Assembly (NCBI GenBank): GCA_963839095.1
Contig: CAWIUF010000013.1
Location: 117,581 to 181,580, forward strand
Direction of reading: 5' to 3'
Source: Palsa-504 sp963839095
GTDB taxonomy: Bacteria > Actinomycetota > Actinomycetes > Streptosporangiales > Streptosporangiaceae
Length of the DNA: 64,000 bases
Both the position numbers and the translations under genes were made by a program. A model generated the notes under the pieces. The model was not told the DNA's origin and made no database searches. It saw only the letters and a program-made list of their open reading frames with translations. This document shows, piece after piece, positions 1-8,653 of this stretch (positions are counted from its first letter, which is position 1; every line of letters begins with the position of its first letter).

Positions 1-986
1 AAGGTCCGGCTGGGGGGCTCACCGAACCGGCGACAGTAGGCCGCCTCGAACTGGCTCAGGCTGGTCCACCCCCACCGGCGGGCCACCGCGGCGACAGTCA
101 CCCCGGTGGTCGCGTCGGCGTTCCGCAGCTCCGTGTACGCGCGCTCGAGCCGGACCGTCCGCAGGTATCCCACCGGGGTGGTGTCGTAGTGCCGGCGGAA
201 CGCTGGCTGCAGCGCCCGGCCGGTCACCCCGGCCGCCGCGGCGATGTCGGCCAGGGTGAGCGGCCGCTCCGGATGCGCCTCGATGAACGTCGCCGCGCGG
301 CGCACCGCGGCCGGCGGCGCCCAGCCCGGGCCGCCGGCATACCGGGTGGTCATGGTGGTGTTCGGGAAGGTCTCCAGCATGACCGTGGCCGCCATCCGGG
401 TCAGCTCGTGTGCCATCAGCGGACTGATCTCCGTGCTCCCGGAGCCGACCAGCTCGGCGCAGATGAACTTCGCGGTGCTGGCCCAGATGGCCTGCCGTTC
501 GGCGGATACCGGCGTGATCGCATCGAACCGCAGGTCCGCCGCGGGCATGCTGGTACGTTCCTCGGCCAGGGACCTCGCCACCGGCCACGGAACCCGCAGC
601 AGCGCGAACCCGGCGTCGTGCATGAGGGCCGTGGACAGCAGGTCGGCGGGCACCATGAACGCTCCGCCGCGGGCAAAGCACAGTTCTTCCCCGGCCGCGG
701 TCATGGTCCCGGAGCCGTGGGTGACCGTGACCGCGGTCGGCGCGTCGGTGGGCTCGAGTACGGCGTCGTACTCGAAGCCGCCGTACCGGAGCAGGCCCGC
801 CTTCAGCCCGTTGACCGTGGCCGAGCGCACGACGCCATCGACCTGGGCTGGGTCGTCGCAGCGGAACAGGGCGGTGTGATCGACGTAGAGCCGCCCGACC
901 AGGTCGGCGATCAGGTCCATGTCCTTGGTCACCAGGTCGGCCCGCTCGACCGACACCGCGGCGGGGGACGGTCTGCCTTCCACCAT
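1..986 (-). CDS. AraC-family transcriptional regulator, C-terminus cut by window edge
   Basis: The reading frame runs leftward from an ATG at 986 and is still open at base 1, so about 328 residues are present and the last few are missing. The N-terminal ~190 residues look like the AraC-binding-like ligand domain (phrases such as TVTHGSGTMTAAG and LMHDAGFALLRVPWP). The C-terminal ~100 residues are a double helix-turn-helix with the family hallmarks TLADIAAAAGVTGRALQPAF, YLRTVRLERAY and WGWTSLSQFEAAYCRRFGEPP. The role is a cytoplasmic DNA-binding regulator; its target lies outside the window or is unknown. The start is preceded by a GGGAGGTGCGAC stretch that can serve as the ribosome binding site. 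The family call is secure; the effector is not known. Confidence 0.9.
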   Translation of the reverse strand, partial: MVEGRPSPAAVSVERADLVTKDMDLIADLVGRLYVDHTALFRCDDPAQVDGVVRSATVNGLKAGLLRYGGFEYDAVLEPTDAPTAVTVTHGSGTMTAAGEELCFARGGAFMVPADLLSTALMHDAGFALLRVPWPVARSLAEERTSMPAADLRFDAITPVSAERQAIWASTAKFICAELVGSGSTEISPLMAHELTRMAATVMLETFPNTTMTTRYAGGPGWAPPAAVRRAATFIEAHPERPLTLADIAAAAGVTGRALQPAFRRHYDTTPVGYLRTVRLERAYTELRNADATTGVTVAAVARRWGWTSLSQFEAAYCRRFGEPPSRT

Positions 987-1426
987 GTCGCACCTCCCGT
1001 CGCGACTGTCACATTACGAGGTCACAAGCCTACGAAGAGCTTATATCGCAACGGAAAGCCAGCGGGAGCTTTCTGACAGTTAAGCCGAACGATCCGCCGC
1101 CGTGGCGGATCAGGCTCTCGCCAGCGGGTGATCCTGAGCCGCTGGTGGCTTCGGCGTGGGCGCTGTCGGTGGGGATCGTGATGTTGTGGCTTGATGGGCC
1201 GGCGGGTAGCGCTAAACAATGAGCACTGCAATAACATGCGCCAATTAGGTAGCACAGAAGCTGTCAGCGACTACGGGATGAGCAACCGCTTGCGCCCGCC
1301 ACGCTTCTCGTTCGCGGCGGTCCCGATAACGTCGAGAAACTTCGGCGCCACACGGAGCGGACGTCGCGGGCTTGGTCACTGGACGGTCATCCGCTCCTCG
1401 GCATATCAGTCTTCGCGGTGCTTGCC
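987..1426. other. Intergenic stretch without a recognised gene
   Basis: About 440 bases between the AraC gene and a broken hypothetical gene. The first ~100 bases upstream of the AraC gene are less GC-rich (TTATATCG near 1040) and may hold its promoter. Short open frames exist on both strands, but none has codon bias or motifs I recognise. Confidence 0.5.
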
Positions 1427-1793
1427 ATGTCACTTGATGACCTGTTGCGTCGTCGGTTTACCAGCTTCCGCGCCATTTACTTGCCGACGGCAGGTCGCCT
1501 GGCAGAGTTGCACTTCGAGTTGCTGCCTACCGGACAGCGACCGCACTTCACCGTCCGGCTCCAGCGGGCTGACGACTCCGAACTCGATCGGCTCCTGGCT
1601 GCGCTCGGTGCCGTCCAGCCTAATTCCCAGTACGCTAGAGGCATCGATCTGGCCGGAGACGAAGATACCGTGGCCGTGATGCGAGGTCGTCGACCTCGCT
1701 CCGGCGGGTGACGGCACCATCGTCCACCTCAGGCTCCTGCCCGGCATCGTCGAGGATTACCGAGCCTTGGTGGAGCGGGCACTCGCCAGCTAG
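1427..1793 (+). pseudogene. Small hypothetical protein interrupted by one frameshift
   Basis: ATG at 1427 opens a frame reading MSLDDLLRRRFTSFRAIYLP and continuing to DEDTVAVM at about 1681. Protein-like sequence then continues one base out of phase, beginning EVVDLAPAGDGTIVHLRLLP, and ends at TAG 1791-1793 with LVERALAS. Together the two frames give a soluble protein of about 121 residues. I do not recognise the family. One extra C near 1682 explains the break, which may be decay or a sequencing error. Confidence 0.45.
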
Positions 1794-1833
1794 CTGCCTG
1801 GCGAGGGGTCGCGGTGATGGCTACGCCGCTGGT

Positions 1834-1890
1834 GACCGCTCGGAATTGATCTGGTCACTGCACGATCTCGGCTGAGATCGCCGGCAGCCG
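1834..1890 (+). pseudogene. Scar of a DUF4132 gene 3' end
   Basis: The bases translate as DRSELIWSLHDLG-stop, closely matching the last residues (TRSELIRSLRALG-stop) of the DUF4132 gene that ends at 42104. The similarity continues past the stop codon (GAGATCG, then GCAGCCGG), so it is nucleotide homology, not convergence. No upstream part of a DUF4132 gene is present here. Confidence 0.6.
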
Positions 1891-1893
1891 GTG

Positions 1894-3282
1894 TCATGGG
1901 GCGTAGCGGGCGAGCAGCGGGATGAGGACCTGGGCGTCGGGGCTGCCCCAGCCGGTGACGGGGTCCCAGCCCGGGGCCGGGCGGTAGCCGGTGATCGTGG
2001 TGGGGGGAAACTCGGCCGTGTTGCTGGGGCCCGCGGTGATGTCGTGGAAGGCCTGGTGGTACTGCGAGCTGCGGGCGATCCGGTAGATGGCGGGGTTGAC
2101 GAAGCCGAGGTGACGGCGGGCGTACTGGTCGGCGAGGGTGATGATGCCAGCCCACAGGGGCGCGCTCGCGCTCGTGCCGGCGTGCCCGCTGAGCGTGTAG
2201 CCTCCGCCGGCGTTGGCCGTGATGAGCGCTATCCCGGTGACGGAGTCGCCGTCGGCGGCGACGTCAGGGATGCCGCGCATGGAGCCGGTGCCCGGGACGC
2301 CGTTCTGGTAGGAGGGCCGGAGGAAGAGATGGCTGAACCCTCCGCCTGAGGCCTGGAAGGGACTGCCGGGGCTGCCGTCGGGAAGCCCCCAGGCCGTCTC
2401 GCCGATCCAGGTACCGGTCGTGTGGCTCGCGTGGAGGGTGGTGCCCCCGGCAGCGAGGACGAGCGGGTCGGAGACGACGAGGTTGACTTCCTTTCTCGGT
2501 GTGAAGCCGTTCAGGCCGCCGCCGAGGGCGTCGATGAGGGCGCACGGCTCCCCCGCCGCGCCGGTGTCGCCGGTGGCCGCCACGACGGTCACGTGGTGGC
2601 TGGCATCGGCTTGGAGGGCGGCGTTCAGCTGGGTGACCTGGGCGTGGTCGACGCAGTGCTCGCCGCCGATCTGGCCGGCCGGGCTGAGGGAGATGACACC
2701 GCCCTGCGAGGCGCCCAGCCGCAAGGCGGCGACCGAGGCCGCCACCGCCTGGTTGGCGCTGTCGAGGGAGTTTCCTTTGACCAGGACGATGGTGAGCGCG
2801 GCGCGGGGAGCGATCGCGTGGGCTACTTCGGCGTCCAGGACCTCTTCGCCGAAGGCGAGCCACGGGTGGACCGGGCCGGAGAAGGTGCTCACGACTTTGA
2901 GGCGCGGGGTCGGCAGGTGGAACAGGTGGTCGTAGGCAGCGAAGTCCTGGCGCAGGTCGGTGACCTGGGGCGGGTTCAGCTGCGTTTCGGCGAGTTCCGG
3001 GAGCACGACGGTCTCGCCGCGGCCGTCGATGCCGCGGCGGAGGAGGGGCTGGACGCCGTAGGCGGTCTCGAGTTGCTGCGGTGTATAGCAGGTCGTGATG
3101 GATTCACAGTCTGCGGTTGAGCTGGCGGCCGGCTTGGCCGTTCTGTGAGCCGTGGTGGCTCCGGCGGTGGTCGCTGGCGACGAGCTGCAGGCCGTGACCA
3201 GCAGCCCCACCCCCATAGCCAGGCCGAATACGTGACCCGGCCGCCGCCGGCACGGCGCGATACTCGGACGGAACCTGACCAT
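1894..3282 (-). CDS. Sedolisin-family (S53) serine-carboxyl peptidase, lipoprotein
   Basis: A 462-residue secreted protease. A lipoprotein signal ends in the lipobox LVTAC with Cys32, so it is probably anchored outside the membrane. The sedolisin catalytic elements are visible: the Glu/Asp pair in GEEVLDAEVAHAIAP, the oxyanion Asp in ATGDTGA, and the nucleophile Ser371 in GTSASAPLWAG. The C-terminal calcium-site region (FHDITAG, then GWDPVTGWGSPD) is also present. The propeptide is short compared with secreted sedolisins. The start is supported by a strong AGGAGGA site just upstream (3289-3296). Sedolisins usually work at acidic pH. It stands alone, with a palindromic operator-like site upstream. 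Confidence 0.9.
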   Translation of the reverse strand: MVRFRPSIAPCRRRPGHVFGLAMGVGLLVTACSSSPATTAGATTAHRTAKPAASSTADCESITTCYTPQQLETAYGVQPLLRRGIDGRGETVVLPELAETQLNPPQVTDLRQDFAAYDHLFHLPTPRLKVVSTFSGPVHPWLAFGEEVLDAEVAHAIAPRAALTIVLVKGNSLDSANQAVAASVAALRLGASQGGVISLSPAGQIGGEHCVDHAQVTQLNAALQADASHHVTVVAATGDTGAAGEPCALIDALGGGLNGFTPRKEVNLVVSDPLVLAAGGTTLHASHTTGTWIGETAWGLPDGSPGSPFQASGGGFSHLFLRPSYQNGVPGTGSMRGIPDVAADGDSVTGIALITANAGGGYTLSGHAGTSASAPLWAGIITLADQYARRHLGFVNPAIYRIARSSQYHQAFHDITAGPSNTAEFPPTTITGYRPAPGWDPVTGWGSPDAQVLIPLLARYAP

Positions 3283-3318
3283 GTTCGTCCTCCTGGAGGG
3301 CTGTTTGTTATGTATTAC

Positions 3319-3331
3319 CAGTATAATACTG
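3319..3331. promoter_or_regulatory. Perfect 13-bp palindrome upstream of the S53 protease gene
   Basis: CAGTAT-A-ATACTG lies about 40 bases upstream of the protease start in an AT-rich island (3305-3345) within GC-rich DNA, overlapping a second GTATAC-centred repeat. Position and symmetry suggest an operator over the promoter. No regulator gene is adjacent. Confidence 0.45.
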
Positions 3332-3373
3332 AGTATACAGATCGTCCGCGCACGGCAGCCCGGAGCATGATGG

Positions 3374-3982
3374 CTAGCTTTGGCTCGGTCCTGGCGGCGG
3401 TTGCTGGCCAGGGCACGGCGTGCCGATGCCGATGTGCACCGTCTGCTGTTTGCCGCCTGCCCTGACGATGATCGGCACGCAGGCCGGGTGATCGATCCAG
3501 TACCCGCCCGCGTAGGCCAGCCATCCGTGACCTGGGTTAGGGCAGTTGTTGACCGCGACCCGGTGACTCGGCGTGCCCGGCAGGCCCCAGCCGATACTCA
3601 GGCGGTGGTTGAACGGGGCGGGAACGATGAGTTCGAACGTGGTGCCGGGCTTGATCACCAGGCCCGTCTTCGCGAAGAGCCGCAGCGCTTTGCCGCCCTC
3701 GCCGGACAGCGACGTTCCCAGCGCCGGGTACCGGGGACTGGCCGGAAGCGCGACCACGCCCAGCACGACCTGCATCGGCGCTGCCGAGGCGTTGGCGTCT
3801 ATGTAGTTGCCGCACGCCAGCGCAGATCCGCTGGCCGGTGGCGCGGAGGAGGTTGCCGGACCATTCGGCTGAGTCGAACTGCGCCCGGGTCCCGGCGCAA
3901 TGCTGGTACCCGTGCAGCCAGCGAGCAGCACGGCGATCACGGCGGCGGGAAGAAGAGCCCAGCGTCGCCCGGTCGGGTACAT
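3374..3982 (-). CDS. Putative lipoprotein of unknown function
   Basis: A 202-residue protein starting at the ATG at 3982, chosen because it opens directly into a signal peptide ending in the lipobox LLAGC (Cys23). A Ser/Thr/Pro/Gly-rich linker follows, then a domain of ~140 residues with several Cys (ACGNYIDANAS, NNCPNPGHGW, HPACVPI, GTPCPGQ) that could form disulfides outside the cell. The mature part looks beta-rich and has the feel of actinobacterial secreted beta-sandwich proteins, but I cannot name the family. It lies downstream of no obvious operon partner on its strand. Confidence 0.7.
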   Translation of the reverse strand: MYPTGRRWALLPAAVIAVLLAGCTGTSIAPGPGRSSTQPNGPATSSAPPASGSALACGNYIDANASAAPMQVVLGVVALPASPRYPALGTSLSGEGGKALRLFAKTGLVIKPGTTFELIVPAPFNHRLSIGWGLPGTPSHRVAVNNCPNPGHGWLAYAGGYWIDHPACVPIIVRAGGKQQTVHIGIGTPCPGQQPPPGPSQS

Positions 3983-4085
3983 AGCGCAAGTCTGCCTGCC
4001 GCCTGGCGATTCTCTCGAGGGAATTGCCGGACCGGGGCGCTGGCCGCAGCATCGGAGACGACACGGACACGCCAATACCCAGGAG

Positions 4086-4370
4086 ATGCGGCAGGCTGCC
4101 GCCGGACTGGGCTTTCCTTCGCTCGTTCTCCAGGCTCGCGGTCATGAGGAACTCGAGGTACGGGTCACCCGCACCTACCACGAGTTCATCGCGTCCGGAG
4201 AATTCATATTCCGGTCGCGAGACAACGAGGATCACCTCGGTGACGTGGTCAAATTCAACTGGGAAATGATTCCGGCCGACGGCGGTGAGGTGGCAGGCGC
4301 CGGCCTGGAGGTCCTCGTGCTGGACAAGGACGGCCGCATCACGACCGATTACCAGTTCATCGAGAGCTGA
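4086..4370 (+). pseudogene. N-terminally truncated NTF2-like (SnoaL-type) protein
   Basis: The C-terminal ~75 residues are a recognisable NTF2-like fold piece: TRTYHEFIASGEFIFRSRDN, VVKFNWEMI, EVLVLDKDGRITTDYQFIES. The usual first ~50 residues, including the first helices, are missing. The sequence before it is unrelated low-complexity coding-like DNA, so this is probably a remnant and not a working gene. The 94 codons from ATG 4086 are open. Confidence 0.6.
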
Positions 4371-4439
4371 CGACCCTGCAGCCAGGGCTAGCCCGTAATT
4401 GGCTTGCGTGCGGTGGACCCCGCGTCTACGGTCACTGCC

Positions 4440-5681
4440 GTGCCAGAACAGGTTGAGATCCGCGCCGAGCAGGAATCCGACACCGAAGCGATCCGCCGTG
4501 TGCAGACTGCGGCGTTCGGAGACGCTGGCGGTGTCGCCGGACTGGTGGACGCCCTGCGGGCAGCGCCGGCGCCGTTGCCGCCGCTCTCTTTCACCGCCTC
4601 CGTGGACGGGCAGGTGGCCGGGCATGTGATGCTGAGCGCCAGCCGCCTCGACGCCCCGCTGCGGCTCCTCGACGTGTACGTCCTATCCCCGCTCGGCGTG
4701 CGGCCGGGATTTCAGCGCCGCGGCATCGGCACCCAGCTCATCGAGCATGCGCTCGCGGCGGCGCAGGAGGTAAGCGTCCCGCTCGTCTTCCTCGAGGGTG
4801 ACCCGGCCTACTACGGCACCCGCGGCTTCGAACGCGCCGATCTGCTGGGGTTCCGGTCGCCGTCCCTGCGGATCCCGCCACCCGGCCTCCAGGTCGCCCG
4901 CCTTCCCGGCTACGAGACGTGGATGAAGGGCACGTTTGTATACTCCGAGACCTTCTGGGCGCTCGACTTCGTCGGCCCCCCGCGAGCCTTAGCCCAGAAG
5001 GGAGAGGCGCATAGCCTGCTCGTCATGGACGCCAATCCAGCCGATCTGGTCCGCTCCGGCTATAACGCGCTCTCTCACCACTACCGCGGTGACGACGACG
5101 CAGCACCGGAGTACGACGGCTGGCTGGCCGGCCTGCGAGACCGCCTCCCCGCCAGCAGCCACGTCCTGGACATCGGCTGCGGCTGCGGCATCCCGGTCGC
5201 CCGGGACCTGACCGCGGCCGGACACCAGGTGACCGGCATCGACATCAGCGACATCCAGATCGAGCGCGCCCGCCAGCTGGTCCCCGGCGCCACCTTCATC
5301 CGCGCCGACGCCACCGAGATGGACTTCCCGCCCGGCTCCTTCACCGCCGTCATCTGCCTCTACGCGCTCATTCACATGCCGCTCGACCGCCAGCCGCGCC
5401 TGCTGCACAACACCGCCCGCTGGCTGCGCCCCGGCGGCTGGCTCCTGGCCACCACCGGGGTGGACGCCTGGACCGGCACCCAGGACAACTGGATCGGCGG
5501 ACCCGCCGCCATGTGGTGGAGTCACGCCGACGCCGCCACCTACCGGTCCTGGATCGGCCAAGCCGGCCTGGAGATCACCGACCAGCAGTTCATCCCCGAG
5601 GGCAATAGCGGCCATGCCCTCTTCTGGGCACGCAGGCCGGCCGCCGGCTCACCCCGGCAACCTGAGGGCATGTATGCCTGA
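4440..5681 (+). CDS. GNAT acetyltransferase fused to SAM-dependent methyltransferase
   Basis: One open frame of 413 codons from GTG 4440 holds two complete enzymes. Residues ~1-180 are a GNAT N-acetyltransferase with the acetyl-CoA loop GVRPGFQRRGIGTQLIEHAL and the YYGTRGFERA segment. Residues ~195-400 are a class I methyltransferase with motif I VLDIGCGCGIPVARDL, acidic residue GIDISDIQIERA, DATEMDFPPGSF and LRPGGWLLATT. The methyltransferase part opens with MDANPADLVRSGYNALSHHY, which looks like a natural start (ATG 5026). The linker crosses a run of six C at 4976-4981. With five C the GNAT frame would stop at TAG 4989-4991, leaving two separate genes. Substrates are unknown. Confidence 0.8.
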   Translation: MPEQVEIRAEQESDTEAIRRVQTAAFGDAGGVAGLVDALRAAPAPLPPLSFTASVDGQVAGHVMLSASRLDAPLRLLDVYVLSPLGVRPGFQRRGIGTQLIEHALAAAQEVSVPLVFLEGDPAYYGTRGFERADLLGFRSPSLRIPPPGLQVARLPGYETWMKGTFVYSETFWALDFVGPPRALAQKGEAHSLLVMDANPADLVRSGYNALSHHYRGDDDAAPEYDGWLAGLRDRLPASSHVLDIGCGCGIPVARDLTAAGHQVTGIDISDIQIERARQLVPGATFIRADATEMDFPPGSFTAVICLYALIHMPLDRQPRLLHNTARWLRPGGWLLATTGVDAWTGTQDNWIGGPAAMWWSHADAATYRSWIGQAGLEITDQQFIPEGNSGHALFWARRPAAGSPRQPEGMYA

Positions 5682-5986
5682 TCTCGGAAACGTCTGGCAC
5701 ATCCCGGACAGCCCGGAGCCGCGCGGCCTGGCGGGCATGCGTGACCCGGTCGGCGCGATCGTCCCGGGCACGGCGTTCACCGCATCGTCAACGGGACTTA
5801 CGAGCTGCGTGGCGTCGAGGTCACCGTGCGCGGCCCGATCTACCAGGACGACGGGCAGTACTTCCTGACGGGCACCGACCTCCGGCCGCCGGTCCAGCTC
5901 GCTCCCCTGGCGGGAAGATCCAGTGGGATCACCTGGCCAGGAGGCCCAAGCCACCGCCTGCTCGAAGCGTGACGATCGCTCATTGA
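5674..5986 (+). pseudogene. Small hypothetical gene with two frameshifts
   Basis: ATG 5674 has a GAGGG ribosome site and opens MPDLGNVWHIPDSPEPRGLA. Near 5790 the protein-like sequence shifts frame (HRIVNGTYELRGVEVTVRGP, then FLTGTDLRPPVQLAPLA). It shifts again near 5913 to KIQWDHLARRPKPPPARS and stops at 5986. The second shift is confirmed by a 52-bp near-copy at 15196-15247 that carries one more base and stays in frame (LAAKIQWDHLA). The intact protein would have about 104 residues. I do not recognise the family. Confidence 0.6.
5893..5943 (+). repeat. Direct repeat copy A (51 bp; partner at 15196-15247)
   Basis: This segment matches 15196-15247 at every base except one missing C (GCGGGAAG here, GCGGCGAAG there). 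It encodes part of a shared peptide, QLAPLA..KIQWDHLA. The flanks diverge quickly, so only a short piece of the gene is duplicated or conserved. Confidence 0.8.
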
Positions 5987-6038
5987 CCGCGCCGGCACCG
6001 CGGCGTGAATAATGGCTGAGGGAGCGAGGTGCTAAACG

Positions 6039-6947
6039 ATGGGCACTACCGGCCAGGCCTTTCCGGACCGCCCGGTACGGATCATCGATCCATTCGGGGC
6101 CGGCGGCGGCGTCGATGTCATCGCCCAGGCTCTGGCCAGCAGCCTGACGGCGGCGTGGGGTCAGCCGGCGATCGTGGAGAACCACCCGGGCGCCGGCGCC
6201 ACCGCCGCGCCTGCGCTGGTCGCCCATGCCTCCCCCGACGGGTACACGCTGCTGATCAACACCAGCGCCCAGGCCTACAGCGCCGCCCGGGCAGGCGAGC
6301 TACCGTACGATCCCCTCCGGGACTTCGTTCCCGTCGCTGCGCTCACCAGTCAGCCCTACGTACTCGTGGCTGGCGCGCAGTCCGGCATCACCGCCATCGA
6401 CGAGCTCGCCGCCGCGGCCAGTGACCGGCCCGGCGAGATCCGTTTCGCCTCCTCCGGCACCGGCACCGGCACCCACCTCGCGGTGGTGAAACTCAATCGC
6501 GACCTCGGCATCGCCGCCGTGCACACGCCGCCCGCAGCCACGGACGCAATCGCCGATGTGATCGCCGGCACGGCGGCCGGACACACCGCCTACGCGATGC
6601 TGCCGATCCCGCCCGCCGCTCCTTACCTGCAGGACGGCAGGCTCATCGCGCTCGGGGTCAGCACAGCGCGCCGCTCGCGCCTGCTGCCGGACGTACCGCC
6701 GCTCACCGAGGCGGGCGTCGCCGGCTTCGATTTCCCGATCTGGTACGGGATCTGGGCGCCAGCGCACACACCGGCCGGCATCGTCAGCACACTCGCCCGC
6801 GACATCGCGGACACCCTCGCCACGGCAGAACTATCGCAATGGCTGACGCAGCATGACGCGGATCCCATGCGCATGAGCCTCGCCGAGTTCGGGGCCTTCG
6901 TCGTGAGCGAAGCCGAACGCGCCGCGGTGCTGCTATCGACTTCCTGA
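6039..6947 (+). CDS. Bug/TctC-family tricarboxylate-binding protein without signal peptide
   Basis: A 302-residue protein of the tripartite tricarboxylate transporter receptor family: FPDRPVRIIDPFGAGGGVDV at the N-terminus, VENHPGAGATAAPALVA, the DGYTLLINTSAQ strand, and PYDPLRDFVPVAALTSQPYV. Length matches the mature family protein. The start at ATG 6039 has a GAGG site 9 bases upstream, and no signal peptide or lipobox precedes the mature domain, unlike typical Bug proteins. No TctA/TctB membrane genes are nearby. It may bind an organic acid in the cytoplasm, or may have lost its leader. Family membership is clear; function is open. Confidence 0.85.
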   Translation: MGTTGQAFPDRPVRIIDPFGAGGGVDVIAQALASSLTAAWGQPAIVENHPGAGATAAPALVAHASPDGYTLLINTSAQAYSAARAGELPYDPLRDFVPVAALTSQPYVLVAGAQSGITAIDELAAAASDRPGEIRFASSGTGTGTHLAVVKLNRDLGIAAVHTPPAATDAIADVIAGTAAGHTAYAMLPIPPAAPYLQDGRLIALGVSTARRSRLLPDVPPLTEAGVAGFDFPIWYGIWAPAHTPAGIVSTLARDIADTLATAELSQWLTQHDADPMRMSLAEFGAFVVSEAERAAVLLSTS

Positions 6948-7103
6948 GCCCAGGGCCAGTGGTTCCCCGCAACCAAGCCATGGACTTGCGATGGCACCCG
7001 CGCTGCTGGCTTGCGGACGAACCGCTCGGGTCAGCGCCCGTCTTTACGAAGAGATCGCCCGCGACGACCCGCAGCCCTTCAAGCAGCGCCTGGCGGCCGT
7101 CGC

Positions 7104-7410
7104 TCATGACTGGGCATGTCGTCGGGGATCGATCACGTCGGCGGCTGCTTCGATGATCTGCCAGAGGGGGCTGTCGGTGCGGTCGTAGTAGACGCGGCGG
7201 GCGTCGTCCGGACGCACTTCCTCCAGCATGCCGAGGCGGACGAGCCGGCGGAGTTCCTTGGCGGCGTCCCCCTGCAAGATCACCTCGCGGGGCGGTTCTG
7301 ACTGGTAGAACGTGTTTTGTGATGACCGGCTATCCAGAGGGCGAGCGCCAGCCGCACGGCCGTCCGAAGAGTTCCCGGCCTACTTCGTTCACATCCAACG
7401 GCGTGTCCAC
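7104..7410 (-). pseudogene. Decayed winged-helix (ArsR-like) regulator
   Basis: Read leftward from GTG 7410, three frames join into one regulator. The pieces are DTPLDVNEVGRELFGR, then AVRLALALWIAGHHKT after a shift near 7350, then FYQSEPPREVILQGDAAKEL and LVRLGMLEEV after a shift near 7306. It ends YYDRTDSPLWQIIEAAADVI and stops at 7104. The pattern fits a ~100-residue winged helix-turn-helix protein. Two frame breaks make it non-functional unless they are sequencing errors. A perfect palindrome lies directly upstream at 7428-7450, fitting autoregulation before decay. Confidence 0.6.
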
Positions 7411-7427
7411 GTCTACGAGCCGATAAC

Positions 7428-7450
7428 TACTATTTAGAATCTAAATAGTA
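7428..7450. promoter_or_regulatory. Perfect palindrome with 10-bp arms, probable operator
   Basis: TACTATTTAG-AAT-CTAAATAGTA is fully symmetric and AT-only in its core, in DNA above 65% GC. It sits 17 bases upstream of the GTG start of the decayed winged-helix regulator, where an autoregulatory operator would be expected. Confidence 0.6.
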
Positions 7451-7642
7451 AAAACTTGTCCTGATGCGAGTACAGCATGGACCTTCCGGTGGTTACCAGC
7501 TGGCACGAGGGGAAAGATCTCCAACTTCGGATACCTCGGGACGAACAAGACACAAGGCGCTGTTCGGATATTAGCTGCCGCAAGTGCCTGATACCGGACG
7601 ACACGCCAATGCCGTTCGGGCATTGTAAGGTTCGTCGTCCCG

Positions 7643-8653
7643 CTAGCCCGGCAGGGTCGCGGGAACCCCGAAGCGGGGAAGCACGGTTTCATCGAAACGC
7701 GTTATCGCGCTGACGCGGCGGCCGGAAAGGGTAAAGACCAGCATGCCGGTGGCGCGGGCGATGCCGGACGGCTGGTCCGCGAGATACATGACGAGCGCGG
7801 GCTGGCCGTTGGCCCGGGTCGGGACCGGCCGGCAGATGACGCCGGGCCGGAAAATGGCCGCGCGGAGGAACCGGGCGACGAGTTCCCGGCCCAGGTACTC
7901 CAGCGGTACCGGCGGCATGGTCATCAGCACGTCCTCGGTCAGGAGAGCGACCAGGCCGTCCACGTCGCCGTTCTGGTAGGCCCGGGTGAGCCGGTCCACG
8001 AGATCCTGCTCGGCGGCCGAGCCGCGCGGCGGCGGCGGTTCCTGGCTCGCGGACGGCGGGAGCTGGCGCTGCAGGGTCGCCCGGGCCCGCTTGAGCGCGC
8101 TCTTGACCGACTCCTGCGTGGTGCCGAGCATGTGCGCCACCTCGCGGGCCGGGAAGTCGAGGACGTCGCGCAGGATCACGACCGCGCGCTGCCGCGGCGG
8201 CAGCGTCTGCAAGGCGACGATGAAGGCCAGCGAGATCGCCTCGCCGGCCTCATACCGGGCCTCCGGGCCAGCGGTGACGTCCGCGAGCCCCGCCAGGAGG
8301 GTGTCGGGGTAGGGCTCCAGCCACGGCGTGCCGCCCAGCCTGGTCGGCTCGGGCGCGTCGACCCCGGGCGGCGGCCAGCCAGTCTGCGGGCGCCGCCGCG
8401 ACGAACGCAGCGCGTTCAGGCTGCGGGTCGTGGCGATCCGGTACAGCCAGGTGCGGACCGAGGCCCGGCCCTCGAAGCTGCCCAGGCCCTGCCAGGCCGC
8501 CAGCAAGGTTTCCTGGAGGACGTCCTCGGCGTCGCTGGCCGAGCCGAGGATCCGGTAGCAATGCACCTCGAGCTCACGCCGGTGCGGCCCGACAAGCTCA
8601 CCGAACGCATCAGCGTCCCCGCCTTGCGCCCGGGCCAGGAGGTCGGCAGTCAC
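7643..8653 (-). CDS. ECF sigma factor with C-terminal SnoaL-like domain
   Basis: About 336 residues from GTG 8653 (TADLLARAQGGDADAFGELV). Sigma region 2 spans residues ~5-75 (HCYRILGSASDAEDVLQETL, then FEGRASVRTWLYRIATTRSL). Sigma-4 is at ~140-195 (LPPRQRAVVILRDVLDFPAR, then MLGTTQESVKSALKRARATL). The last ~110 residues are an NTF2/SnoaL-like domain that in related ECF families modulates the sigma factor without a separate anti-sigma. This resembles SigG/SigJ-type factors. It is divergent from the YCII gene at 8777, with 123 bases between, and that gene may be its target. The upstream ORF extension to 8755 lacks sigma-like sequence and was not used. Confidence 0.9.
   Translation of the reverse strand: MTADLLARAQGGDADAFGELVGPHRRELEVHCYRILGSASDAEDVLQETLLAAWQGLGSFEGRASVRTWLYRIATTRSLNALRSSRRRPQTGWPPPGVDAPEPTRLGGTPWLEPYPDTLLAGLADVTAGPEARYEAGEAISLAFIVALQTLPPRQRAVVILRDVLDFPAREVAHMLGTTQESVKSALKRARATLQRQLPPSASQEPPPPRGSAAEQDLVDRLTRAYQNGDVDGLVALLTEDVLMTMPPVPLEYLGRELVARFLRAAIFRPGVICRPVPTRANGQPALVMYLADQPSGIARATGMLVFTLSGRRVSAITRFDETVLPRFGVPATLPG

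Noticed and set aside
1022..1255. Minus-strand open frame upstream of the AraC gene
   Set aside because: Arg/Pro-rich, no motif, no ribosome site; reads like non-coding GC-rich sequence.
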